From Azohydromonas aeria (GTDB lineage Bacteria > Pseudomonadota > Gammaproteobacteria > Burkholderiales > Burkholderiaceae_C), in NCBI RefSeq assembly GCF_009760915.1, contig NZ_VIDQ01000027.1, positions 1-64,000 of the forward strand: a DNA stretch of 64,000 bases. Direction: 5' to 3'. The stretch's first letter is position 1; each line of letters opens with the position of its first letter. The notes under the pieces were generated by a model. That model did no database searches and was not told the DNA's origin. It saw only the letters and a program-made list of their open reading frames with translations. Positions 44,410 to 53,457 of the stretch are shown here, piece by piece. The translations under genes and the position numbers were made by a program.

Positions 44410-44783
44410 CAGTGGTCGAAGGGGGCGCTTCCTTGTGATCGGCCCGCGCCGGGGTGAATCAACCGGGGCCGCCGGCGCAAAACGTGCAAATGTTGGCGAA
44501 ATGTGGGCGAAGTCCGGGCGCCGGGCGCGCCGGTGCGCCGCGAGTGTCGGCCAGCAGCCTCAGCGCGCATGCTTCCTTGACGCAGCGCAAGCGTGCCCGC
44601 TTTTGCGCCGGGCATCGTGAACGGTTGGCGTGCGCGGCCGCCGGTCCCGGTGCGGGCCGGGCGCCATGCCCTGCTGCTCCCCCCTGACATGGCCTTCCCT
44701 CGACGTACCGGCATGCCCGTGCCGCGCCCTGCGGACGGAACCCGCGGCGCGGCGCGGCCGCGCACGCCGCGCGGGAACGGGCC
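44410..44783. other. Intergenic region between divergent GGDEF genes
   Basis: 374 bp between the leftward gene ending at 44409 and the rightward gene at 44784. It must hold both promoters. I see no convincing -35/-10 pair, palindrome, RNA gene or terminator in it. Short ORFs here have the codon pattern of shadow frames. Confidence 0.5.
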
Positions 44784-46823
44784 ATGAAGCGCGCCGCCTG
44801 CGCCCTGCTGGCGCGGCTGGGCCATGCCCTGGGCACGCTGCGCGCGCGGCTGACGCTGGCCGGCATCGCGCTGCTGATGCTGGTGGTCTTCGCCAACACG
44901 GCGCTGCTGGTGCAGCGTGCCGACCGGGCGCTGCTGGCCGAGGAGCGCGAGCGCGAGCTCGGCGAGACGGTGCGCACCGCGGCCGTGCTCGCCAGCCAGG
45001 TGCAGGAGCTGCAGGGCGCGCTGCGCGCGGTGGCCGAGCAGCTCGACGAGGCCACGCTGCGCGACCAGGCGGCGCTGGAGCGCTTCATGCTCGACGAGGT
45101 GGTGCTGCGCCGGATGTTCGGCAACATCAGCGCCGTGACGCCCGACGGCCGCGTGCGTGCCTACGCCGAGCGCCAGGGGCTGCGCGCGGTGTCGTTCAGC
45201 GTGGCCGACCGGGCCTACTTCCGCGAGGCGCTGGTCGAGGGCCGGCCGTCCATCTCCGAGCCCGTGACCAGCCGCGCGGTGGGCGAGCCCTCGGTGGTGC
45301 TGGCGCAGCCGCTGCGCGGGCCGCGCGGCGTGTACGGCGTGCTCAGCGGCACGCTGCGCCTGGGCAGCCAGGGGCTGCTGGCGCAGGTGCTGCAGTACCG
45401 CGGCCCGGGCGAAATCGACGCGCTGCTGGTGGTCACGGACCTGCAGGGCCGCATCCTGGCGCACCCGGACCGTGGCCGGCTGCTGCAGCCGCTGGCCACC
45501 GAGCCGCGCCTTGCCGACGCCTGGGTGGACTGGGTGCGCATCGGCGCGCCGCTGGAGTCCGCGGGCGTGACCGTGCAGCAGCCCGGCGAGCTGGTCGCGG
45601 TGGCGGCAGTGGCGGGTCCGCAATGGCTGGTGTGGCGCACGCTGCCGCAGCGGCAGCTGCTGGCGCCGCTGCACGAGGCGCGGCGCCAGGCGCTGGCCTG
45701 GGCCGCCGCGATGGTGCTGGGCGCCAGCCTGGTGCTGATGGCGCTGGTGACGCTGCTGCTGCGCCCGATGCGGGCGCTGCAGCGCCGTGCGCAGCAGCTG
45801 TCGGATCCGGCCATCGACCCGCTGCACGGTTGGCCCAGGGCCGGCGGCGAGATCGGCGCGCTGGCGCGGGTGCTGCGCCAGGCCGGCGCCGAGCGCGCGC
45901 GGCTGGAGGGCGCCAACGCCGAGCTGCTGCAGCGGCTGGGCTCGGTGATGGAGGCCGCGCCGGTGGGCATCGCCTTCTCGCGCGAGAGCCGCTTCGAGCT
46001 GGTCAACCCCGAACTGTGCCGGCTGCTGGGCCTGCAGCCACCCGCCCCGGGCAGCGTGCTGCCGCTGGACGTGCTGGGGCTGGAGGACACCGTGCTGCAG
46101 GCGCTGCTGCGCCAGGTGCACCGCGCCTTCGCCGACCAGGTGCCCTACCGCGGCGAGTGGCAGCTGCGCGACGCCCGAGGCCGCGCCTTCTGGGCGCAGC
46201 TGGGCGTGCGTCCGGCGCGCGCCGAGGAGCCGGCGCGGGGACTGATCTGGACCGTCTCCGACGTGAGCGCGCAGCGCGCGGCGCACGCGCGGCTGCAGTG
46301 GGCCGCGCACCACGACGCGCTCACCGGGCTGGCCAACCGCGCCGCCTTCGAGGTGCAGGTGCACAAGGTCTTCGCCGCGCTGCCGCACTCGGTGCCGGCG
46401 GTGCTGGTGGCCATCGACCTGGACCATTTCAAGCCCATCAACGACTCGGCCGGCCATGCCGCGGGCGACGCCATGCTCAAGGCCGTGGCCACGGCCATCC
46501 GCGGCTGCGTGCGCGCCGGCGACCTGGTGGCGCGGCTGGGCGGCGACGAGTTCGTGCTGCTCCTGGAGCGCTGCACGGCCGAGCGCGCGCTGCCCATTGC
46601 CGACGCGGTGTGCGCGGCCGTGGCCGCCATCGAGCTGCCCTGGGACGGCCGGGTGCTGCGCCTGGGCGCCTCCGCCGGCGTGGCCGCGCTGCGGGAGGAC
46701 ATGACCGAGGCCGCGCACTGGCTGCGCGCGGCCGACCGCGCCTGCTACGACGCCAAGGCCGCCGGCCGCGGGCGGGTGCACGCCGCCGGGCCGGGCAGCG
46801 AGGCGGCGGTGGTGCAGGAGTGA
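44784..46823 (+). CDS. Diguanylate cyclase with dCache-like sensor, PAS and GGDEF
   Basis: 679 residues. Membrane helix about 20-42, a periplasmic sensor of about 260 residues of the double-Cache type (SVADRAYFREALVEGRPSISEPVTSRAVGEPSVVLAQPLRG is characteristic), second helix about 315-335 with HAMP-like region, PAS (about 390-495), then GGDEF (510-670). DALTGLANRAAFEVQVH, AIDLDHFKPINDSAGHAAGD and RLGGDEFVLLLE are intact. RAGD five residues before the motif is the inhibitory RxxD I-site. It should make c-di-GMP in response to a periplasmic ligand, with product feedback. Confidence 0.9.
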   Translation: MKRAACALLARLGHALGTLRARLTLAGIALLMLVVFANTALLVQRADRALLAEERERELGETVRTAAVLASQVQELQGALRAVAEQLDEATLRDQAALERFMLDEVVLRRMFGNISAVTPDGRVRAYAERQGLRAVSFSVADRAYFREALVEGRPSISEPVTSRAVGEPSVVLAQPLRGPRGVYGVLSGTLRLGSQGLLAQVLQYRGPGEIDALLVVTDLQGRILAHPDRGRLLQPLATEPRLADAWVDWVRIGAPLESAGVTVQQPGELVAVAAVAGPQWLVWRTLPQRQLLAPLHEARRQALAWAAAMVLGASLVLMALVTLLLRPMRALQRRAQQLSDPAIDPLHGWPRAGGEIGALARVLRQAGAERARLEGANAELLQRLGSVMEAAPVGIAFSRESRFELVNPELCRLLGLQPPAPGSVLPLDVLGLEDTVLQALLRQVHRAFADQVPYRGEWQLRDARGRAFWAQLGVRPARAEEPARGLIWTVSDVSAQRAAHARLQWAAHHDALTGLANRAAFEVQVHKVFAALPHSVPAVLVAIDLDHFKPINDSAGHAAGDAMLKAVATAIRGCVRAGDLVARLGGDEFVLLLERCTAERALPIADAVCAAVAAIELPWDGRVLRLGASAGVAALREDMTEAAHWLRAADRACYDAKAAGRGRVHAAGPGSEAAVVQE

Positions 46824-46830
46824 CGCGCCC

Positions 46831-48612
46831 TCAGCCTGGCCCGGCTTCCGGCGCATCCAGCCACGCCTCCAGCGCCGGTGCCGGCATGGGCCGGGCGATG
46901 CCGTAGCCCTGGAGCTGGTGGCAGCCCAGCTCGGCCAGCAGCCGCGCGTGGGCCTCGGTCTCCACGCCCTCGGCCACCGTCGTCACACCGAAGGCCTCGG
47001 CCAGGCCGATGACGGCGCGCACGATGTGCAGGTCGCCCCGGCTTTCCAGCATGTGGCTGACGAAGCTGCGGTCGATCTTGAGGGTGCTCACCGGCAGCCG
47101 CTGCAGGTACGACAGCGAGGAGTAGCCGGTGCCGAAGTCGTCCAGCGCGAAGGAAATGCCCTGGCGCGCGCAGGCCTCGATGGCGTGGCTGGCGGCTTCC
47201 AGGTCCTCCAGCGCGGCGGTTTCCAGCACCTCCAGCTCGATGCCTTCCAGCGGCACGAGCTGCCGCGGCGCGGCCTCCTCGACCACTGCCGCCACCGTGC
47301 CGGCCAGGTCGGGCAGCGCCAGCGTGGCCGGCGACAGGTTGACGGCCACGTGCAGCCCGCGCCCGGCCGCGCGCCAGCGCACGAGCTGCGCCACGGCCTC
47401 GCGCAGCACCCAGCGGTCCAGCACCAACTCCAGCGGCGTGCCCACCACCGCCGGCAGGAACATGCCCGGCGCCAGCAGCCCGCGGCGCGGATGCTGCCAG
47501 CGCACCAGCGCCTCCACCCCCAGGCAGCGGCGCGTGCGCGCGCAGACCTTGGGCTGATAGTGCAGGCTCAGCTGCCCCGTGGCCAGCGCCGCGCGCAGCT
47601 CTTCGAGCAGGGTTTCCTGCGCCAGCGTGTGCCCGGGGCCGTCGCCGGCGCTGCAGGCGCGGTTGCGGCCCAGGCTCTTGGCCCGGTAGAGCGCCTGGTC
47701 GGCCGCGCGCAGCAGCTGCTCGGGCGTGGCGCCGTGCGCCGGATACGTCGCCACGCCGATGCTCGCGCTCAGCGCCAGCGGCTCGCCGCCCAGCGCGAAG
47801 GGCTGAGACAGCGCGTGCAGCACGCGGTCCAGCACCGGCTGCACGGCGGTGGCGCTGCCGTCGCCGGCGCCACCCAGCAGCAGCACGAACTCGTCGCCGC
47901 CGGAGCGCGCCACGGTGTCGGCCACGCGCAGCACCTCGCGGATGCGCCGCGCCGCCGCGGTCAGCAGCGCGTCGCCCCGCGCCGCGCCGATGCGCTCGTT
48001 GACGGCGCCGAAGTGGTCCAGGTCCACGCAGCACACCGCCACCTGCCGGCCGTGGCGCTCTGCGTCGGCGATGAGCCGGCCCAGCCGCTCCAGCGCCAGC
48101 ACGCGGTTGGGCAGCCCCGTGAGCGCGTCGTAGTGCGTCAGCCGCTCCAGCCGCGCCTGCTGGCGCTTGTGGGCGGTGAGGTCGCTGAAGACGCCCACGT
48201 AGTGCGTGAGCTCGCCGCCGGGCGCGTGCACAGCGCTGATGCGCAGCCGCTCGGCCACGAGCCGGCCGTCGGCGCGCCGGTTCCACAGCTCGCCCTCCCA
48301 GGTGCCCTCGTCGCGCAACTGCGTCCACAGCTCGCGGTAGAAGGCCACGCCGTGGCGCCCGCTGGAAAGCAGGGCCGGTGTCTGCCCAAGCACCTGCGCG
48401 CGGGCGTAGCCGGTGATGGCTTCGAAGGCGGCGTTGACCTCGACGATGCGCGCGTGCGCATCCGTGACCAGCACGCCGTCGCTGGTGGCGTCGAAGACGT
48501 GACGCGCCACGCCATCGGGCAGCGGCGGCGGCCACAGCGCGTCGTTGGCCGGGCTGGCCGAGCGCGCCGGATCGAGGCGTGAAAGCGTGTTCTGGAAAGT
48601 CGACGGATGCAT
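46831..48612 (-). CDS. PAS-GGDEF-EAL bifunctional c-di-GMP protein
   Basis: 593 residues, no clear membrane helix. PAS (about 30-145: VFDATSDGVLVTDAHARIVEVNAAFEAITGY), GGDEF with DALTGLPNRVLALERL and RSGGDEFVLLLGG, and EAL with GVEALVRWQHP, VNLSPATLALP, DDFGTGYSSLSYLQRL, KIDRSFV and AEGVETEAHA. Both catalytic sets look complete. The start at 48612 (MHPSTFQNTLS) is chosen; the longer frame to 48789 is rejected because its added residues are Arg/Trp-rich. Convergent with the diguanylate cyclase upstream, 7 bp between stops. Confidence 0.88.
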   Translation of the reverse strand: MHPSTFQNTLSRLDPARSASPANDALWPPPLPDGVARHVFDATSDGVLVTDAHARIVEVNAAFEAITGYARAQVLGQTPALLSSGRHGVAFYRELWTQLRDEGTWEGELWNRRADGRLVAERLRISAVHAPGGELTHYVGVFSDLTAHKRQQARLERLTHYDALTGLPNRVLALERLGRLIADAERHGRQVAVCCVDLDHFGAVNERIGAARGDALLTAAARRIREVLRVADTVARSGGDEFVLLLGGAGDGSATAVQPVLDRVLHALSQPFALGGEPLALSASIGVATYPAHGATPEQLLRAADQALYRAKSLGRNRACSAGDGPGHTLAQETLLEELRAALATGQLSLHYQPKVCARTRRCLGVEALVRWQHPRRGLLAPGMFLPAVVGTPLELVLDRWVLREAVAQLVRWRAAGRGLHVAVNLSPATLALPDLAGTVAAVVEEAAPRQLVPLEGIELEVLETAALEDLEAASHAIEACARQGISFALDDFGTGYSSLSYLQRLPVSTLKIDRSFVSHMLESRGDLHIVRAVIGLAEAFGVTTVAEGVETEAHARLLAELGCHQLQGYGIARPMPAPALEAWLDAPEAGPG

Positions 48613-48883
48613 GGGTGTTCGGCCTGTGCCGCTGTCTTCGTCCACCGGCGCCGCGTGCTGTAGGGCGGCGGCGGCGTGCGCCACGCGCGCGGCGTGAAAA
48701 AGTCCGGCGCCGCGCGGCCAAGCGTGTCGCCACTGTGGCCGCCACCGGGGGCGCCATCGTGGCCGGACTGTGAACGGACCCGCGGCCACGCACGGAATCG
48801 GCGCCCGGCTTGCCGTTTGTCAAACCCGGCCGCTCCTGGGCGCCTAAATTTGGTGCACTGCCCAACCACCAGCGGGGGATGCC

Positions 48884-49372
48884 ATGCGGAGCCAGGCCAG
48901 GTTCGGGGTCGGGTTTGGATTCGGGTGCGGCGGCCGGGAAGCGCTTGCCGCGATGGCCGTCGCGGCACTGCTGTGGCTGCCGTTGCTGCTGGCGCCGGGC
49001 CCCGCCGCCGCGGCCACCAGCGGCTTCACGCCCGGCGGCGCGGACTTCATCGTGGGCGGCCAGCAGCCGCAGGACGACGCCGTGCTGCGCCAGCGCCGCG
49101 GCCAGTACAGCCTGCTGGTGCTGACGGCGGCGCGCGCGGCCGGCGGCGGGCTCGCCACGGTGCGGCTGCGCGTGCTGGATGCGCGCCGGCGCGTGGTGTT
49201 CTCGCGCGTGCTGCCCGAGCCGTGGCTGCTGATCGACCTGCCCGCGGGGCACTACGAGGTCGAGGCTGCCAGCCAGGGCCAGGTGCAGCGCCAGCCGGTG
49301 ACGATCGTGTCCGGCGACCACCAGGCGATGGTTTTCTACTTCGGCGGGGCGGCGCCGCTGCCGGCGGATTGA
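48884..49372 (+). CDS. Secreted protein of unknown function
   Basis: 162 residues. Signal-like stretch ALLWLPLLLAPGPAAAAT about 28-45. The rest (VGGQQPQDDAVLRQRRGQYSLLVLTAARAAGGG, LRVLDARRRVVFSRVLPEPWLLIDLPAGHYEVEAASQGQVQRQPVTIVSGDHQAMVFYF) resembles small beta-sandwich, carboxypeptidase-regulatory-like domains. Function unknown. It precedes a GGDEF-EAL gene by 169 bp. Confidence 0.65.
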   Translation: MRSQARFGVGFGFGCGGREALAAMAVAALLWLPLLLAPGPAAAATSGFTPGGADFIVGGQQPQDDAVLRQRRGQYSLLVLTAARAAGGGLATVRLRVLDARRRVVFSRVLPEPWLLIDLPAGHYEVEAASQGQVQRQPVTIVSGDHQAMVFYFGGAAPLPAD

Positions 49373-49405
49373 GCAGGCCGGCGGCTCCGGGCCACGCCGG
49401 GGATG

Positions 49406-49454
49406 CGATTTCACGCTTCCTCCATCCTGCGCGCGGCTCGAAAGCGTGAAATCG
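49406..49454. promoter_or_regulatory. 13-bp inverted repeat upstream of GGDEF-EAL gene
   Basis: CGATTTCACGCTT (49406-49418) and AAGCGTGAAATCG (49442-49454), perfectly complementary with a 23-bp centre, in the 169-bp gap before the gene at 49542. It may be an operator or a terminator stem for the upstream gene. No T-run follows either arm. Confidence 0.45.
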
Positions 49455-49541
49455 TGGACCGCAGCCCCCGGCGCCGGCCTACGCCCGGGCGCCCTCCTGC
49501 CGATACGCGGCTGCCGGCCCCACGATTTCTTCGAGCGCGCA

Positions 49542-51641
49542 ATGGCTGCAGCCCCCCTTTCCTCCCCGTTCCATTCCGGGACCCTTCCCCGCCGACGCTT
49601 CGTGCGCGCCAGCCTCGTGCTGTTCCTGGCGGTGTCGCTGGCCGTCCTGGCGGGCCTGGGCTGGGACGCCCATGCGGAGTACGCCGGCGCCCGCTCGCGG
49701 CTGCCGGTCATCGCGCGCATGCACATGCTGCGCACGGACATCCTCCAGCTCGACGAGGTGCTGACCATGTCGGCGCGCATGGCCGCCGCCACCGGCGACC
49801 TGGCCTGGGAGCGCCGCTACCGCGAGGTCGAGCCCCGGCTGGACGCGGCCATCAAGGAAGCCCTGGCCCTGGCGCCGGACGCGGCCCGCGGCAGCGCCGC
49901 CGCAGCCACGGACGCGGCCAACACCGCGCTGGTGACGATGGAGAACCAGGCGTTCGAGCTGGTGCGGCAAGGCCGCGCGGAACGGGCGCAGCAGCTGCTG
50001 GCCGGCGACGAGTACACGCACCAGAAGCGCATCTACGGCGCCGGCATGGTCGAGTTCAACCAGCACCTGCTCGACGCCAGCGAGGCGCTGGGCCGGCAGA
50101 TGCTGTCCAGCGCGCGACGCAGCGTCGGCATCACCCTGGCCTCGGCGCTGGGCCTGCTGCTGGGCGTGCTGTTCGTGCTGCGCAGCACGCGGCGCTGGCA
50201 GCACGCCGTGATGCGCAGCCACGAGGCGCTCAACGCCCGCAGCGCGGAGCTGGCCGAGCTCAACGTCCGCCTCGACACGCGCGTCCGGGAGCGCACGCAG
50301 GCGCTGTGGGTGTCGGCGCAGCAGGCCCGGCTCGCGGCGGAGCGTGCCGAGTTCCTGGCCTACAACGACGCGCTGACCGGGCTGCCCAACCGCGCCATGT
50401 TCAGCCGCCTGCTGGGCCAGGCGCTGGACGCCGGCCCTGCGCCGCAGGGCACGCTGGCGCTGCTGTTCGTGGACCTGGACCGCTTCAAGAACGTCAACGA
50501 CACGCTGGGACACGAGGCTGGCGACCGGCTGCTGCGCGACATGGCGCTGCGCCTGCGCGGCTGCGTCGGCGCAGGCGACACCGTGGCCCGGCTCGGCGGC
50601 GACGAGTTCGTGGTGCTGGCCACCGGCGCCGACGGGGCGGCGGCGCTCGCGGCGCTGGCGCAGCGGCTGCTGGCGGCGGTGTCGCGCCCGCTGGCGCTGG
50701 CCGGGCAGGAGTTCCACGTCACGGCCAGCGTGGGCATCAGCATGTACCCCCGTGACGGCGAGGACGAGCGCACGCTCATGAAGCACGCCGACATCGCCAT
50801 GTACCAGGCCAAGGAGGACGGCAAGAACACCTACGCCTTCTACAGCGCCGATGCCAACGCGCATTCGCTGGAGCGGCTGGCCTTCGAGTCCAGCCTGCGC
50901 CGCGCGCTGGCGGCCGGGCAGTTCGAGGTGCATTACCAGCCCAAGGTCGATGCGCACAGCGGCGCCCTGAGCGGCGTGGAGGCGCTGCTGCGCTGGAAGC
51001 ATCCCGACCTGGGACTGGTGTCGCCGGCACGCTTCATCCCCGTGGCCGAGGAGATGGGCCTGATCGTGGACATCGGCCGCTGGGTGCTGGAGACGGCCTG
51101 CGCGCAGCACGTGGCGTGGCGCGCGCAGGGCCTGGCGCCGCTGCGCGTGGCGGTGAACCTGTCGGCGCGCCAGTTCTACGACGACGCCCTGCTGGGCGAC
51201 GTGCGCGCCGTGCTGGAGCGCACCGGCATGGACCCGGCATGGCTGGAGCTGGAGATCACCGAGAGCATGCTCATGCGCCACGTGGACGAGGCCGTCACGG
51301 TGCTGCAGGCCTTCAAGGCGCTGGGCATCCGCGTGTCGCTGGACGACTTCGGCACCGGCTACAGCTCGCTGGCCAACCTCAAGCGCTTCCCCATCGACAC
51401 GATCAAGATCGACCGCTCCTTCGTGCACGACCTGCCCGCCAGCGAGGAAGACCGCGCCATCACCGAAGCCGTCATCGCCATGGGCCGCACGCTGAGCATG
51501 ACGGTGGTGGCCGAGGGCGTGGAGACGCAGGACCACATCGACTTCCTGAAGGCCCGCGGCTGCGACGAGCTGCAGGGCTGGTTCTTCGGCAAGGCGGTGC
51601 CGGCGGCGGACATCGCCGGCCGGCTGCAGCGCTCGCCCTGA
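49542..51641 (+). CDS. Membrane GGDEF-EAL c-di-GMP protein
   Basis: 699 residues. Helix about 20-40 (VLFLAVSLAVLAGLGW), an alpha-helical sensor of about 160 residues, second helix about 195-215, then a short coiled linker. GGDEF (about 270-435): DALTGLPNRAMFSRLL, VDLDRFKNVNDTLGHEAGD and RLGGDEFVVLATG. EAL (about 445-690): GVEALLRWKHP, VNLSARQFYDD, LEITESMLM, LDDFGTGYSSLANLKRF, KIDRSFVHD and AEGVETQDH. Both domains look active. The start at 49542 is set by the signal-anchor position; an upstream ATG at 49446 is inside the inverted repeat. Confidence 0.9.
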   Translation: MAAAPLSSPFHSGTLPRRRFVRASLVLFLAVSLAVLAGLGWDAHAEYAGARSRLPVIARMHMLRTDILQLDEVLTMSARMAAATGDLAWERRYREVEPRLDAAIKEALALAPDAARGSAAAATDAANTALVTMENQAFELVRQGRAERAQQLLAGDEYTHQKRIYGAGMVEFNQHLLDASEALGRQMLSSARRSVGITLASALGLLLGVLFVLRSTRRWQHAVMRSHEALNARSAELAELNVRLDTRVRERTQALWVSAQQARLAAERAEFLAYNDALTGLPNRAMFSRLLGQALDAGPAPQGTLALLFVDLDRFKNVNDTLGHEAGDRLLRDMALRLRGCVGAGDTVARLGGDEFVVLATGADGAAALAALAQRLLAAVSRPLALAGQEFHVTASVGISMYPRDGEDERTLMKHADIAMYQAKEDGKNTYAFYSADANAHSLERLAFESSLRRALAAGQFEVHYQPKVDAHSGALSGVEALLRWKHPDLGLVSPARFIPVAEEMGLIVDIGRWVLETACAQHVAWRAQGLAPLRVAVNLSARQFYDDALLGDVRAVLERTGMDPAWLELEITESMLMRHVDEAVTVLQAFKALGIRVSLDDFGTGYSSLANLKRFPIDTIKIDRSFVHDLPASEEDRAITEAVIAMGRTLSMTVVAEGVETQDHIDFLKARGCDELQGWFFGKAVPAADIAGRLQRSP

Positions 51642-51663
51642 GCGCGGCGCGCGCCGGCGCCGT

Positions 51664-53283
51664 TCAGAACAAGCGCCGCTCCGACACCGGCGGCGGCGTC
51701 CACTGGTACGTCCAGGTTTCCGTCATCGGCCGGCCCTGGTAGCGCAGGAACAGGCGCAGCTCGACCGGGTCGGTGCGGTCGTCGGCCGGGCGCAGGTCGA
51801 ACATGGCGCGCCAGCCGCGCACGGCGGCCAGCGGGCGCGCGGAAGTGATCTCCACCGTGCCGCGCGAGGCCGTGATCACCGGCTCCAGCACCGCGTCGGG
51901 GCCCAGCAAACTGAAATCGCCGCCGGCGAAGTCCACGGCGAAGCGCTGCGACCAGTACTGGCGCTTCTGCCCGACGACGCCGCCCAGGCCCGTGCGCGTG
52001 GCCACCACCTGCGCGCCGCGCGGCGCCACCGGCGGCTGCGCGCCCCAGTGCAGCTGGTAGCTGAAGAGCCGCTCCTCGCCCGCCGCCAGCGGCTGCGCCG
52101 GGTGCCAGAAGGCGACGATGTTGTCGTTGGTCTCGTCGTCGGTGGGCAGCTCGATCAGCTCCACCGCGCCGCGGCCCCAGTGGCCCTTGGGCGTGACCCA
52201 CAGGCTCGGCCGCTTCTCGTAGAACACGCCGTCGTCCTGGTAGTGGTCGAAGGCACGGTCGCGCTGCAGCAGCCCGAAGCCGCGCGGGTTGTCGTCCGTG
52301 AAGGCCGAGTAGCGCAGCCCGGCCGGGTTGGTCAGCGGGCGCCACAGCCACTCGCCCGCGCCGGTGCACAGCGCCAGGCCGTCGGAGTCGTGCACCTCGG
52401 GGCGCCAGTCGTCGGCGCGGCGCCGGTCGTTCTCGCCGTACTGGAACATGCTCGTCAGCGGCGCGATGCCCAGCCGCTCGACGGGGCGGCGGGGGTAGAG
52501 GGCCGCGTCCACGTCCATCACCAGGGTGTCGCCGGGGCGGATGTCGAAGCGGTAGGCGCCGGCCACGCTGGGCGAGTCCAGCAGCGCATAGACGGTGAGC
52601 AGGTCGGCGTCCCGCGCCGGGCGCTCGAACCAGAAGTCGGTGAAGCGCGGGAATTCCTCGGGGCGGTTCAGCCCGGTGTCGATGGCCAGGCCGCGCGCCG
52701 ACAGCCCGTACTGGCGCTCGCCGCCCACGGCGCGGAAGTAGCTCGCGCCCAGGAAGGCGGCCACGTCGCTGCGCCAGTCGGTGTGGAAGTTGACGCGGAA
52801 GCCGGCGAAGCCCAGGTCGCGCGGCAGCTTCGTGCCCTGCAGCCCGCTCTTGCCGTAGTCGAACATGCCCGGGTCGTAGGCCAGCTCGCGGGCCTTGCCC
52901 TGCACCACCTCGTGCAGCCGCACGGCGCTCTTGAAGAACAGGCCCAGGTGGAAGAACTTCAGCTGAAAGCGGCCTTGGCTCTGCGCGTCGCCGGCCCACA
53001 GCGCGTGGTCGTCGCGGAAGCGCAGCGCCTGGTACTGGTCCCAGTCCAGCGCCGCCACTTCGGGCGGCAGCACCTCGCTGGGCGGCTTGTAGGCCACGGC
53101 GGCCAGCGAGCGCGCCAGGCCCTTCAGCCAGGCGTAGTCGAAGCCTGGGGCGGCCGCGCCGGGCGGCGGCAGGTCGGGGGGAAGCTCGTTGGAGCGGGCC
53201 GCGGCGGCGGCGAGGACCTTGGGGGCCTGCAGGCCCAGGGCGGTGAAAGCGGCGAGGTAGCGGGCGAAATGGCGTCGGTGCAT
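51664..53283 (-). CDS. opgD: Glucan biosynthesis protein D
   Basis: 539 residues of the OpgG/OpgD periplasmic glucan family. The twin-arginine leader RRHFARYLAAFTALGLQAPK and the absence of a conventional Sec-only signal fit OpgD. Family stretches are FDYAWLKGLARSLAA, FQLKFFHLGLFFKSAVRLHEV, GASYFRAVGGERQYGLSARGLAIDT, LTSMFQYGENDRRRADDWRPEVHDSDGLALCTGAGEWLWRPL, FGLLQRDRAFDHYQDDGVFYEKRPSLWVTP and GAVELIELPTDDETNDNIVAFWHP. It remodels osmoregulated periplasmic glucans. Confidence 0.92.
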   Translation of the reverse strand: MHRRHFARYLAAFTALGLQAPKVLAAAAARSNELPPDLPPPGAAAPGFDYAWLKGLARSLAAVAYKPPSEVLPPEVAALDWDQYQALRFRDDHALWAGDAQSQGRFQLKFFHLGLFFKSAVRLHEVVQGKARELAYDPGMFDYGKSGLQGTKLPRDLGFAGFRVNFHTDWRSDVAAFLGASYFRAVGGERQYGLSARGLAIDTGLNRPEEFPRFTDFWFERPARDADLLTVYALLDSPSVAGAYRFDIRPGDTLVMDVDAALYPRRPVERLGIAPLTSMFQYGENDRRRADDWRPEVHDSDGLALCTGAGEWLWRPLTNPAGLRYSAFTDDNPRGFGLLQRDRAFDHYQDDGVFYEKRPSLWVTPKGHWGRGAVELIELPTDDETNDNIVAFWHPAQPLAAGEERLFSYQLHWGAQPPVAPRGAQVVATRTGLGGVVGQKRQYWSQRFAVDFAGGDFSLLGPDAVLEPVITASRGTVEITSARPLAAVRGWRAMFDLRPADDRTDPVELRLFLRYQGRPMTETWTYQWTPPPVSERRLF

Positions 53284-53423
53284 CGGTGCTGGATCGGGCG
53301 CATCAGGGCCGGGATGCGGCGCAGCATAGCCGCCACGGCCCGGGTTAACCCGAGGCAACGGGTTGCGAGGGGTAAGCTGACCCGGCGCGCAAGAACCGGT
53401 TCCCGGGCGGTGCAGACGGTTAC

Positions 53424-53447
53424 CACGCCGGCTTGGCAGCCGGCGTG
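53424..53447 (-). terminator. GC hairpin after ribA
   Basis: CACGCCGGC (53424-53432) and GCCGGCGTG (53439-53447) are perfect 9-bp arms with a 6-base loop, 10 bp past the ribA stop and between ribA and opgD. A U-run is missing, so it may act with Rho or protect the 3' end. Confidence 0.5.
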
Positions 53448-53457
53448 CCAAAAGACC

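Noticed and set aside
46745-49792. 1015-residue leftward open frame
   Set aside because: Runs across three real genes in another frame, is Arg/Ala-rich and has no motifs.
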